A stretch of DNA of 64,000 nucleotides from Branchiostoma floridae (taxonomy: Eukaryota > Chordata > Leptocardii > Amphioxiformes > Branchiostomatidae), in assembly GCF_000003815.2 (NCBI RefSeq), contig NC_049982.1, forward strand, positions 5,423,105 through 5,487,104. The letters are read 5' to 3'. The notes beneath the pieces are model-generated. The model saw nothing but the letters and a program-made list of their open reading frames with translations. It was not told the DNA's origin and ran no database searches. The position numbers and the translations under genes are program-made. Positions 45,201 through 54,669 of the stretch are shown in pieces (positions within the stretch are counted from its first letter, which is position 1; each line of letters starts with the position of its first letter).

Positions 45201-48200
45201 GCCCTTAGACTTTTCCATCTCTCGTTTCTTTCCATCATAAGGCCTAGGAAAACTCATGTTGTGTTTCTCCTAAAAAAATTGGGTCCAACAATGATCCAAC
45301 AAATATAGTTTAATAGATGTAAAACTTAAATGCATTTTCAGCACCATACTCTAATTGTACAGATTAACATTACTTCATACAGTTAGTTACACACAAAATT
45401 TTCTATTCTACCAAAATGAGGACAATTATATATGAAAAACAAATTTCTGCAACATTTTCATAAAAATTTAATGTCCTTTGCCAGCCCCTTGACCCTCCCA
45501 AAAAGGCATCAGGGCTGCCAGCTTTTTGCTAGCCATTCAGATGATCAGAAATGCAACATATTGTTTTCCTAGGCCTAAGTTACTGATAGCCTGCTTCTTA
45601 TCTTTCAGACTCAGACTCAGAGCAACAATACTCCGTGTGTGATCTCTGTGGAAAAGATTTCACTTCAAACGAGAGCCCCCAATTCGATGACAGCAGTACC
45701 ACCATCTGTCACACATGCTCCGAGTCACCTTATGGCCAAGCTGCCCTGCAACATGACAGTGACTTTGCCCACGGGGACAAGCCATTTCAGTGTGACCACT
45801 GTGGCAAAAGCTACAAGTCCTACGGAGGATACATGGCACACAGGTCCGTCCACGCTCCAGAGGAGTACGGATGCAAGGACTGTGGGGAGACGTTTTCAGA
45901 CAAGACTTCGCTCTACCGACACAGAGGAAAAGCCCACATCATACCAAAACTTAAATGTGACACCTGTGGAAGGTTCTTTCACCAGCCATCTCATCTTAAG
46001 GAGCACATGAAGACTCACATGGGAGATGAGGCCAGAATCTACAAGTGTCCCACCTGCCCAGCATCTTTCAAGTGGCCCAAGGCGCTCAAGAAGCACCAGA
46101 CAATACATGAGGGACAAAAGACTTGTGCCATCTGCAATAAAAACTACAATGGTTCGAGACAGCTAAAGAGACACATGTCAGCTGCACACAAAGAAGAGTC
46201 CAGCAATTGATCTTTCACAGAAGAATGTTTATATTTTAAAAAGCTTTTCAGCCCATGACAGCTTGTGGAGTAAGGCTGTGTACAAAATACATATATTACA
46301 AACAACAAAACAACGCTCCTTCGTTTAATGGCAGAAGTAAAAGTAAACTTATGGTTATTCACATACAGTTAAGAGTTTGTGTCCATATAATGGTTCTGTT
46401 GAACACTAGACTCCTTTCAGTGGTGTGTTGAGCTTTCCCAACAGAGTTTTGGGTTTCTTCTAGACAAGTGTTGTTGTTGGGTTTATTATTCCCTCTGGTT
46501 GTACCACTTTTTTGTTTTTTACCACAATGGCATCCAGTTGGGTTTCCATGACTTTGCTCCTTCAGTAGCACCCAACTAATCAAAGCTGGACATTCCTGAT
46601 GAAGAATGCGATGGGTACATTCCTCTGAAAAATTGGACATTCCTCAACTTTCAAGTGCACTCATGGAAAGCAGAATGTTCCTCCAGTTGTGAGATTACAT
46701 TCCCCAGGACTAGGTACATTTGTCTGTGCAAGGGGACATTTGTCTGGCCCTTGGAATCCTCTGTTAAAGTCACAACATCCAGAACATTGCAGCCACCAGT
46801 GGGATGGAAAAGACTCTCACAGTCTCAGATGTCACACAGGATGTAGCAAGCAAATACAATTGATTGAAGTTTCCACTGACTGAGGCTCATATTTTTCTCT
46901 CTGCAGATTGCAAACGTGTCAGGAGGTATCTGAGCAGAAACAAAGACCCTGTGTACACCTGCCCAACCTGCGGAGTACAGATTTTCACAGTAAAGGAAGC
47001 AAAACAACATGTCCAAAGGCATACAGGGGCAGCTTGCATTCAATTAAATTACTAGAATAATTTCATCATTTAGATTGAACTTTTGATATCCTTTGCCAAT
47101 CCCTTGACCCTTACAGAAGAGGCATTAGGGCTGTCAGCTTTTTGCTAGCTGTTCTGGTAACATGAAGCAAAGCTTATTTTTTTCCCTAGGCCTAAGTTAC
47201 TGATAGCCTGCTTCTTCTCTTTCAGACTCAGAGCAACAAAACTCCCTGTGTGATCTCTGTGGAACAGAGATCACCTCAAATGAGAACCCCCAATGCAGTG
47301 ACAGCAACACCAGCATCTGTCATGTATGCTCTGAGTCTTCTTATGGCCAAGCTGCCCTGCAATATGACAGTGACTTTGCCCATGGGGACAAGCTATTTCA
47401 GTGTGACCATTGTGACAAAAGCTACAAGTCCTACGGAGGATTCATGGTGCACAAGTCCGTCCACGCTCCAGAAGAATATGGATGCAAGGACTGCGGGGAG
47501 AAGTTTTCAGACAAAACGTCGCTCTACCGACACAGAGGCAAAGCCCACATCATACGTATGCCAAAACTTAAATGTGACACCTGTGGAAGGTTCTTTCACC
47601 AGCCATCTCATCTTAAAGGGCACATGAAGACTCACATGGGAGATGAGGCCAGAATTTACAAGTGTCCCACCTGCCCAGCATCTTTCAAGTGGCCCAAGGC
47701 GCTCAAGAAGCACCAAACAATACATGAGGGACAAAAGACCTGTGCCATCTGCAATAAAAGCTACAATGGTTCGAGACAACTGAAGAGACACATGTCAGCT
47801 GCACACAAAGAAGTGTCCAGCAATTGATCTTTGAATGAAAAGCTTTTCAACTCATGACTTGCTTGGGAAGTTATGCTACGGCACAAAATACATACAGCAC
47901 CAAAACAATGCTCCTTCATTTTATGGCAGAAGTAAAAGTAAACTTATGGTAATTCTCATACAGTTGTAAGATTTTTTACATGTCCATATGATGGTTCTGT
48001 TGAACACTAGACGTGTCTTTCAGTGGTGTGTTGAACTTTCCCAACAGAGTTTTGGGTTTCTTCTAGACAAGTGTTGTTGTTGGTTTTATTATTCCCTCTG
48101 GTTGTACCACTTTTTTGTTTTTTATCACCCAGTCATCCAGTTGGGTTTCCATGACTTTGCTGGTTCAGTTTGTTTGTTTGTTTGTTTGTTTGTTTGTTTC

Positions 48201-49291
48201 AGTAGCACCCAACTAATCAAATCTGGACATTCCTGATGGAGACTGGGTTCATTCCTTTAGAAAAGCGGACATTCCTGAACTTTCAAGCACACTTTCTCGT
48301 GGACAGCGGATGTTCCTCCGTTTGTAAGTTCACATTCCTCGGGAATAGGTAGGTTCTTCTGTGCAAGGGGACATTTCTTCAGCACCCCTGCTGGCCCTTG
48401 GAATTATTCGATATTAAAAGTCACAACATCCAGAACATTGCAGCCATCAGTGGGATGGAAAACACTCTCACAGTCTCAGATGTCACACAGGATGTAGCAA
48501 GCAAATACGATTGATTGAAGTTTCCACTGACTGAGGCTCATATTTTTCTCCCTGCAGATTGCAAAGGTGTCAGGAGATATCTGAGCAGAAACAAAGAGCC
48601 TGTGTACACCTGCCCAACCTGTGGAGTACAGATTTTCACGGAAACGGGAGCAAAACAACATGTCCGAAGGCATTCGGAGGCGGCTTGCAAGTTTCATTGT
48701 GAACAATGCTCCAAGAAGTTTCTAGTGAAATCAGAGTACGCAAGTCATCCTTGCATGACAAAAGGACAGGTATTTGAATGTCAGTACTGCTTCGCAGAGT
48801 TTAGTTCCAAACAAGGACTTCGGCTACACACCCAGTCATCACACACCCAGAAAACTGTTACATGCAAGGAATGTGGACAACAGTATGATTCGTCGTACAG
48901 ACTGAGGTATCACTATAAAAAAGCGCATGGATCACCAGGGATGAAGGCATGCCGTTTCTGCAGCAAGGAATTCTGTACTACAGCAGCGAGGAAGAGACAT
49001 GAACCAGTCTGCAAAGACAATGACAAAACAAATCCAACGTTATACAAATGTGTCCAGTGTTCGAAAGAATTCAGATCAAAATATAACCTAGCAAGACACA
49101 CATCAACTCATACGGACCAAAAGGAATGTACATATTGCAGCAAATCTTTTAAGAATGCTACACAGCTTGATGACCACATGGTAATCCACACAGGGGAACA
49201 ATGCACCATCTGTAAAAAGTTTTACAAGGATGAACATTCACTTCGCAAGCATATGGAGAAGAAGCATCATCATCCAGGAGAAGGCAATTGA
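42218..49291 (+). CDS. BTB/POZ zinc-finger gene with four alternative terminal zinc-finger exons
   Basis: Shared exons: 42218-42262 (ATG; M M A A T G..), 42699-42845 and 43378-43783. They encode 199 residues with one BTB/POZ domain (EHAVLSQLNTMRLQSQLCDV, FHCHQAVLAASSGHF, then SAEVFSIILDYIYTANI). The third exon ends in phase 1. Four downstream exons all begin in phase 1 and each ends in a stop: A1 45609-46210, B1 46907-47055, A2 47226-47827 and B2 48558-49291. They predict isoforms of about 399, 248, 399 and 443 aa. BTB-ZF proteins dimerise through BTB and recruit co-repressors, while the fingers choose DNA targets. Swapping terminal exons would keep the dimerisation part and change DNA specificity, as in insect lola. 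The alternative splicing is inferred from frame and splice sites, not from transcripts. Confidence 0.8.
42699..42845 (+). CDS. BTB-ZF exon 2 (first half of BTB domain)
   Basis: 49 codons, phase 0 at both ends (acceptor CCCCCCAG, donor TACAG then GTGAG). It contains the BTB hallmark LCDVTVWAGGQKFHCHQAVL, with the conserved Asp and the H-x-x-V-L-A-A-S-S segment. Confidence 0.88.
43378..43783 (+). CDS. BTB-ZF exon 3 (second half of BTB domain and linker)
   Basis: 135 codons plus one base. The first 70 residues finish the BTB domain (FISAEVFSIILDYIYTANI, then DVLQAAKTLEI). The rest is a Ser/Pro-rich linker. The donor AAACAAG then GTAGG leaves phase 1, compatible with all four downstream finger exons. 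Confidence 0.85.
44555..44775 (-). repeat. tRNA-derived SINE, antisense, in the BTB-ZF intron
   Basis: Read on the minus strand it begins GGTGGGGTCTTGCGGCATA, with a B-box-like GGTTCTGAGTTTGAATCC about 50 bases on. Then come CCTTGGGAAAGGCA and TTCCTCACTCCACCTAGG, a conserved SINE body seen in many marine animals. Confidence 0.55.
44978..45253 (+). repeat. Intronic inverted copies of the A-exon acceptor region
   Basis: AGCAGGCTATCAGTGAC (45013-45029), AGCAGGCTATCAGTGAT (45141-45157), GAAAGATAAAAAAGCAGGC (45106-45124) and AGGCCTAGGAAAAC (45240-45253) are each complementary to parts of 45562-45607. That segment lies immediately upstream of exon A1 and is nearly repeated before exon A2. Pairing of 14-19 bases could mask or loop the acceptors. 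It could also be an old inverted duplication with no function. Confidence 0.5.
45609..46210 (+). CDS. BTB-ZF terminal exon A1 (C2H2 fingers)
   Basis: 200 codons including stop, phase 1 start (DSDSEQQYSVCDLC). One CxxC..CxxC segment (CDLCGKDF, then CHTC) precedes five C2H2 fingers: CDHCGKSY, CKDCGETF, CDTCGRFF, CPTCPASF and CAICNKNY. The last ends H-MSAAH near the C-terminus. The acceptor ATCTTTCAG is good. It is about 90% alike to A2 at the DNA level. Confidence 0.85.
46907..47055 (+). CDS. BTB-ZF terminal exon B1 (single finger, shortened)
   Basis: 49 codons including stop, acceptor TTTTCTCTCTGCAG. It encodes one C2H2 finger (CPTCGVQIFTVKEAKQHVQR) and then diverges from B2 into a stop after LNY. 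Compared with B2, about 600 bp of further finger sequence is missing. It may be a decayed exon or give a short isoform. Confidence 0.6.
47226..47827 (+). CDS. BTB-ZF terminal exon A2 (C2H2 fingers)
   Basis: Exactly the length of A1 (602 nt), with the same phase and acceptor context (CTGATAGCCTGCTTCTTCTC). Five C2H2 fingers are conserved. Differences include CGTEITS for CGKDFTS in the N-terminal CxxC segment, CDHCDKSY for CDHCGKSY and a two-residue RM insertion (HIIRMPKL), balanced by loss of one DS repeat at the exon start. All five C2H2 zinc ligand sets are kept, so it looks functional. Confidence 0.85.
48163..48200. repeat. GTTT microsatellite
   Basis: Eight or so GTTT units, expanded in the second duplication unit and not in the first (about 46560). 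Confidence 0.8.
48558..49291 (+). CDS. BTB-ZF terminal exon B2 (eight C2H2 fingers)
   Basis: 244 codons including stop, phase 1 start (DCKGVRRYLSRN). The fingers begin CPTCGVQIF, CEQCSKKF, CQYCFAEF, CKECGQQY, CRFCSKEF, CVQCSKEF, CTYCSKSF and CTICKKFY. The second and fifth use a Cys as a late ligand (SHPC, HEPVC). The sequence upstream of the exon is nearly identical to that upstream of B1 for over 140 bp. Confidence 0.85.
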
Positions 49292-50866
49292 ATCTGGACA
49301 AGACATTACATTTCACAACATAAACATAATTATTAATACATCACTTTTAACCAGGGATATCTAGAAAGTGACTTAAGCCTGTTAATGCTTGAAATGATTT
49401 TTTTCCGAGACTCTCCTTTTTTTTGCTTTATATGTTTACCAAATTTAAAAGAAAGAAGATGACATTGTGGTACTATGGTGGTCAATTCACCAAGAGCAGT
49501 TCAACTGAAATCCATGATGATGTTGAATTGGTGGTTCTGTTAATATCACTTTCATGTAGATGCTGTTTTGTTTGAGATTTTCTGGTTGGTTTTGACTTTA
49601 TCATGTTTACTCTATAGTACCTACATCAAACATTATATTATGTCTCCATGTTTAGTGCATGGATGTTAGTCTACTAGATTTAGTGCATGTATTTGCACTT
49701 CGAGCATTATGTAACTCTGTTAAGCACATCTCCATACTAACAAAAACTTGAAAATATTTAGTATGTGCACTTGCAACACCAGATTCAAATGAAGGCTGGC
49801 ACTGGAAAACTTTTTGATAGATATTTTCTTCAGTTTTACAAAGGGAAACATTCTTGCCATGGAATGTCCCAACAAACAGAACATTTAGCTTTTTTCTAAT
49901 ATACGGCTAGTAGTACCACCATGAAGGTGTTTTTACTGATCAGAATTTGTTGTAAAAGTTTTGGGTTTCTTTTCATAGTTCTGTCAACTATTGAAAACTT
50001 TGTCTCTCATTTGTCTGGTATGGTGTTAGGCATTAAACAAAATAATATATATATATTATATTTAGTTTGTTGATATCCTTCTGTTTGCACTCATAGCACA
50101 AGCAATCTTCCAGAATTGGCAGAAACATACCATCTTTAGATTTCATTTGATTCATCTTAATATCTTCTAGGATGGCCAATAAAAGTTGATTGATTACTTG
50201 ATTGACTGATTATTCCATTCATTGACAAAAGGCTACCGGTACATTGAATCTTGTCTATTTCTTATAACCAAGCATAAAGTTTAACATAATCTTGTTTCAT
50301 GTCAAGAAAAGTTCAAGAAAGTTAAGCTGTACTGATCTACACTAAACTTATGAACATCATAATTTCAGCAATTGCTTGTAACTGTACAATGCTTATAATC
50401 TGCAGTATATCACATGGCCATTAAGACCCTATAGTGATCAAAAGTGTGAAATGCGTGTGGCTAGGAGGTTGGTATACTACTAGTGATCTATGTCTCGACA
50501 TGCACTTGACACTCTAACAACTCTGCCAATGAAGAAGGACTTGTCATGGGACGTCACTAAACAGTTGAAAACAAGTGATGGTCCATTGTGTAGTCAGGTC
50601 CACTTACAACATTCCAATTTCTATGAATCCACTTGGCAGAAGGGTGGTCCAGAGTGGGTATAAGAGAGGGCTGGCCACTTCAGATTTCTTACCATATATG
50701 ATTGTAATTGTTACTTTTGAATTTTTTTTTTGTCGACTATGAGCAATGCCATTTTGTGGCAGCCACTGGCGCCCAAGCAGATTTGTGAACCCACCAGACG
50801 CATTCTATAACTAAAAAAAATTGACCAATCAGAAAGTGTGTAGCTTATTGACCATGTTTCTTTCAG
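49292..50866. other. 3' UTR of the BTB-ZF gene and intergenic spacer
   Basis: A polyadenylation-type AATAAA at about 50178 could serve exon B2. A TATA-like GGGTATAAGAGAGGG at about 50656 precedes the next gene by about 200 bp. An AT microsatellite lies at about 50045. Confidence 0.4.
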
Positions 50867-53148
50867 TTGAGGATGCTGAGTTCAGTCAAATTTTGGACTC
50901 GATGATGAGTGAAACGGAGTCCAAGAGCGAAAATGGTGTCGGCAATTTGGTGGACTATTTTGGGGCTGCCGACACGAGCGATGACTCTGGCGATGAAGGC
51001 GATCAGGAAGAAGAGCAGGAAGGTAAGCTGTCATTTTTGTTGCACCAAAGTGGCTGATGACTAACGGCTTTTCTACAGTCATGTAGTTTACATTTATTTT
51101 TCTCTCCACCATTCATGGGGAGGAGGGGCACATAATGGAAGAAGACCTTGCAGTTCTGAGAGTTATGCCCAAAAGCAGTAATTACACAAGCAACTGGATA
51201 TGATTGTGGAAATGGTCAGACGTTTCAGATAACATCTGTTATCTATCCCCAGTGACACTGACATTCCAAAATCATATCCAATTGCTTGAGTAACTGCTTT
51301 TTGGCGTATCTTACTACCTGGATGTCTAACCTTCATCGAAGTTCTGAGAGTTGTTTAACAGCTGCAAACTTTGTGAAATTTTACACAATATTTCTCAAAG
51401 CTACATATTGTTCAACACCAAAATGTGATGATTACAACAGTTACTGTATTTGTGTTTATCTTTCTTCCTCCCCAGAATCAAGCAGTGACAACAGTGATGA
51501 TGATGACGACGATGATGATAATGATGATGACAACAATAAGGATGGTGCAGACTCTCATGGTGTTTGGATGCCAATCATAAAGGAAGACCCTGGTCCTGAT
51601 CCGATCCCTTTCACTGCAGTTCCAGGCATCAAGCACCCTCCCCCTCAGGACTCCAAACCCATTGATTACTTCAATCTCTTCTTCACGGCAAACATTGTCG
51701 CTAAGATTGTCTACGAGACCAATCGTTACGCCCAGCAGTGGATCGTTGCGCACCGGGACTACCTTCTTGAGAAACAGCGCTCCGTCGTTCACCAGTGGCA
51801 AAAGATTGGCCAAACTACAGCAGAGGAGTTCAGGGCATTTCTGGGAGTTGCTCTGAACATGGGGCTGGTGAAGAAGTCCACCATGAGCAGCTACTGGGAC
51901 AGGGCTCACAAGTGCCAGGCAACGCCGTGGTTCACTGAGCATTTTTCGAGGGATCGCTTTGAATTACTCCTAAAATTCCTTCACTTCAACAACATTGCTA
52001 GGCAGCCTCCCCCTGCTGACCCAGCACACAAGCTGTACAAGATAAAGCCCATTGTGGAGCACTTCAACAGGGTCTTCCTCCACCACTACCATCCTGGCAT
52101 GGACATTTCAATCAATGAGAGCTCAATGGGATTCAGAGACCAAGCACCCCATCCGACCCAGTTCAAGGCCCAGAAGCGCCATGCCAAGTTTGGAAAGAAG
52201 CTGTGGTGCGTGTGTGACAGCCTGACTGGCTACACCTCCTTCTTTGAGGTTTACACGGGAAGGGATTCGGCAGCGCCTGCTGACCCCCACGGGTCGATGT
52301 ACGCCATGGTGATGAGACTGATGACTGCCTGTGACTTCCTTCACTGCGGACACCACGTTGGAATAGACAACTTCCTCTCCTGTCCTGATCTCTTTTTTGA
52401 CCTGTACAAGCAGGGGACAACGGCTACTGGAACAGTCAGGTCGGACAGAAAGGGCCTGCCCCAACCAGCTGTCAACCAGAAGATTAAAAACAACCAGACT
52501 GCCGAGCGACGCAAAGGGCCCCTCCTCTGTGTGGTGTACAAGGATGGGAGTAAGTTTAAACAGCCAGTTGTCCTCCTGAGCACCGCTGTCGCCGGGGGAT
52601 CCCAAGCTGTTGTTACACAGAAGGGTAGGCAGGTGCAAAGGCCCAAGGTGGTCGTCAAGTTCAGCAAGGCGGTAGGAGGTGTCGACTTGGGCGATGCCAC
52701 GCTCACGAATCTCTCAGATAGGCGGACCATGAAATGGACCAACAAGGTGTTCTTCGCGATCTTTGGGAGGGCTGTGCTGAACAGTTTTGTCCTGTATGAC
52801 CAGCACAGCTCCGATAACCCCAAGCTCAGCAGACACCAGTTCATGTTGCAGCTTGTGGAGAGTCTTGCAGGCAGCTACTTCCCACCCAACGCTGTGCGCC
52901 CACCGCGCCGTACACCAAGCCAGATCAGACAGGACAGGGAAATGCCAAATGTGCAAGGAGCTTCTGCCCAGGTCGAGTCTGGTACTGCAGGAGGCCCAGG
53001 TGGCCAACATTGGCCCAGGAAGCTGCCGAAGGGCAGGCTGAGAAACTGTGTGGCAGGTCACCCGACCAGGACCAGAAGCTCGTATGAATGCCCAGCCTGT
53101 AATGTGGGGCTCTGCATCAAGTGCTTTCCTACTTATCACGAAAGATAA
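50867..53148 (+). CDS. piggyBac-transposase-derived gene (PGBD-like), spliced
   Basis: Two exons are visible: 50867-51022 (acidic, phase 1 at both ends) and 51476-53148 (stop). An upstream start exon is not identified. The acidic, Asp/Glu/Ser-rich N-terminus leads into the piggyBac DDE domain (IDYFNLFFT.., FRAFLGVALNMGLVKK, SRDRFELLLKFLHFNN, GKKLWCVCDSLTGYTSFF, VYTGRDS). The C-terminus is the cysteine-rich domain (NCVAGH, YECPAC, LCIKCFPTYH). The catalytic aspartates expected are Asn (codon 52114-52116 in INESSMGF), Asp (52366-52368, GIDNF) and Asp (52684-52686, GGVDLGD). Loss of the first Asp should abolish transposition. No TTAA-flanked terminal repeats were found. Together with the intron this favours a domesticated or dead copy. 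Neighbours: BTB-ZF upstream, Crypton-like gene downstream, same strand. Confidence 0.82.
51165..51305. mobile_element. Short inverted-repeat element in the PGBD intron
   Basis: AAGCAGTAATTACACAAGCA..CTGGATATGATT pairs with AATCATATCCAATTGCTTGAGTAACTGCTTTTTGG. About 140 bp, non-coding. The same arm sequence recurs in the array downstream of ERI1 (60985-61415). Confidence 0.6.
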
Positions 53149-53400
53149 GATATAACAGCATACCACTTACCAGCATGTAATGTTGGACTCTGCATCAAGT
53201 TCTTTGCTAGTTATCACCAATGATAAGATGTAACAGCATGTAATGTGGGACTCTGTATTTAGTTCAGTTCAGTCATCCATCTGGTGCTTTGCTAGTTATC
53301 ACCAAAGATACAATATTACAGCATACCAGCATGTGATGTGGGACTCTGCATCATGTTATTTGCTAGTTATCATCAGAAGTAAAGGTGTCAGCATACCAGC
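53094..53400 (+). repeat. Tandem copies of the PGBD C-terminal codons in its 3' UTR
   Basis: The last coding segment (CCAGCCTGTAATGTGGGGCT..TGCATCAAG..CTTATCACGAAAGATAAG) is repeated about three more times after the stop, with units of 75-100 bp. Each still reads as a degraded ACNVGLCIK..F..YH. Confidence 0.7.
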
Positions 53401-54669
53401 TTGTATTTCTGTAGAGTTTCATGATGAAAGAAAACATTTTATGTCCTCAAATAGACTTTTCCTTTTGAGAAACACTTTGATGAAGATTAATGCATTTGTA
53501 CTTTCGTTGAACCCAAAGCAGTTTGCTTCAATTTTCAGTTGCAAGTTGTATTAAGGTTAATACGTCAACTTTAAAAAAAGTTTTGCCGAATTGTGTTGGG
53601 AACTTTCTAAAATTCTATGACTATTGCTGCCATGAGATAGATCATATAATGTTTGTTTTTCTTTCATTGGAAAGTTCAGTCTCTCAGCTTTTCAGCAATA
53701 TACAGTTGTTCTAGTCTACTCCTACATAAGACTTGTGAGAAAATTAAAGCATCTGTTGACACCCGTTGAGTCTAAATTTTAGCTATAAATAATTATTGTT
53801 CACAATTCTGCCATATCTAAAATAGTAAAAAATGTAGCTAAGTTTCAAGAGCGTTTTAATAGATATATATCCTTGAGTACCATGCTAAGTATGAGTACAA
53901 GTACTCTCCACAGTCTTGATAATCATGTGTTGCATGGTACTAAATAATTTCATGAAGAACAGGAATCATAAAACTTTTCACTGCATATTACATGAATAGT
54001 CCTTCATTGTCTACCCTATTGTTACTTGTGTCCTAAAACTGCTATCAACAGAGTGTAGACTGAGGCAATATTTTGTCTGTATAATATATAATGCAAGTCA
54101 TGTACATGTACCTGCGATTTATAGTGATTACATTTTGCATACCAGCATATATATTGACTGTGTGTGTGTGTCTGTTTGTTTGTGGGTGTGTGTGCTTGCC
54201 AGTGTGTCTGTTTGTGCACATACCCTGCAGTCAGAAGTATCAGAATGAAAATTGAAGGAAGTATTTCCCCCAGTGTATTTCTAATTCTCTGCCTGTTTGT
54301 TGATCATATGCAGGGTTCTACTCAGTTTACCAACCCTGTTTGATAAACCTGTCACACTTTTGATACAAGTTTTGGTGCACAATAGTGTACAGTGCCTGAG
54401 TTCTACCATTCAAGCCAATACATGGTTTAAAACTATGATAGCCATTGTGGTATGGCAAAGATAATATGATGATGACAATGAGCTGCCATCAAGCACTTCT
54501 TCCATTGATTATTAGTCACAAGATAGGCTTCGAATGGTAGCAAAAACAATTAAAGATAGAATAATTTATTTATTTATTTACTTATCTATTTATAAATTTA
54601 CCACCGACATTGGTAAAATTTAGTGTGATTTGGGGCCTGGGTTCAGAATTGCCTTTTATTCCAAACCAG
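53401..54669. other. Spacer between PGBD and Crypton-like genes
   Basis: Contains a TG/TTTG microsatellite at about 54163-54195 and a TTTA repeat at about 54565. The first exon of the Crypton-like gene should be upstream, but I could not place it. Confidence 0.35.

Noticed and set aside
50656-50670. TATA-like GGGTATAAGAGAGGG as the PGBD promoter
   Set aside because: The next exon starts in phase 1 without an ATG-led frame, so a promoter here would not give a start codon; kept only as a remark.
51286-51475. 5' extension of the piggyBac frame upstream of 51476
   Set aside because: This is intron sequence before a strong acceptor (CTTCCTCCCCAG), and the upstream acidic exon joins in matching phase.
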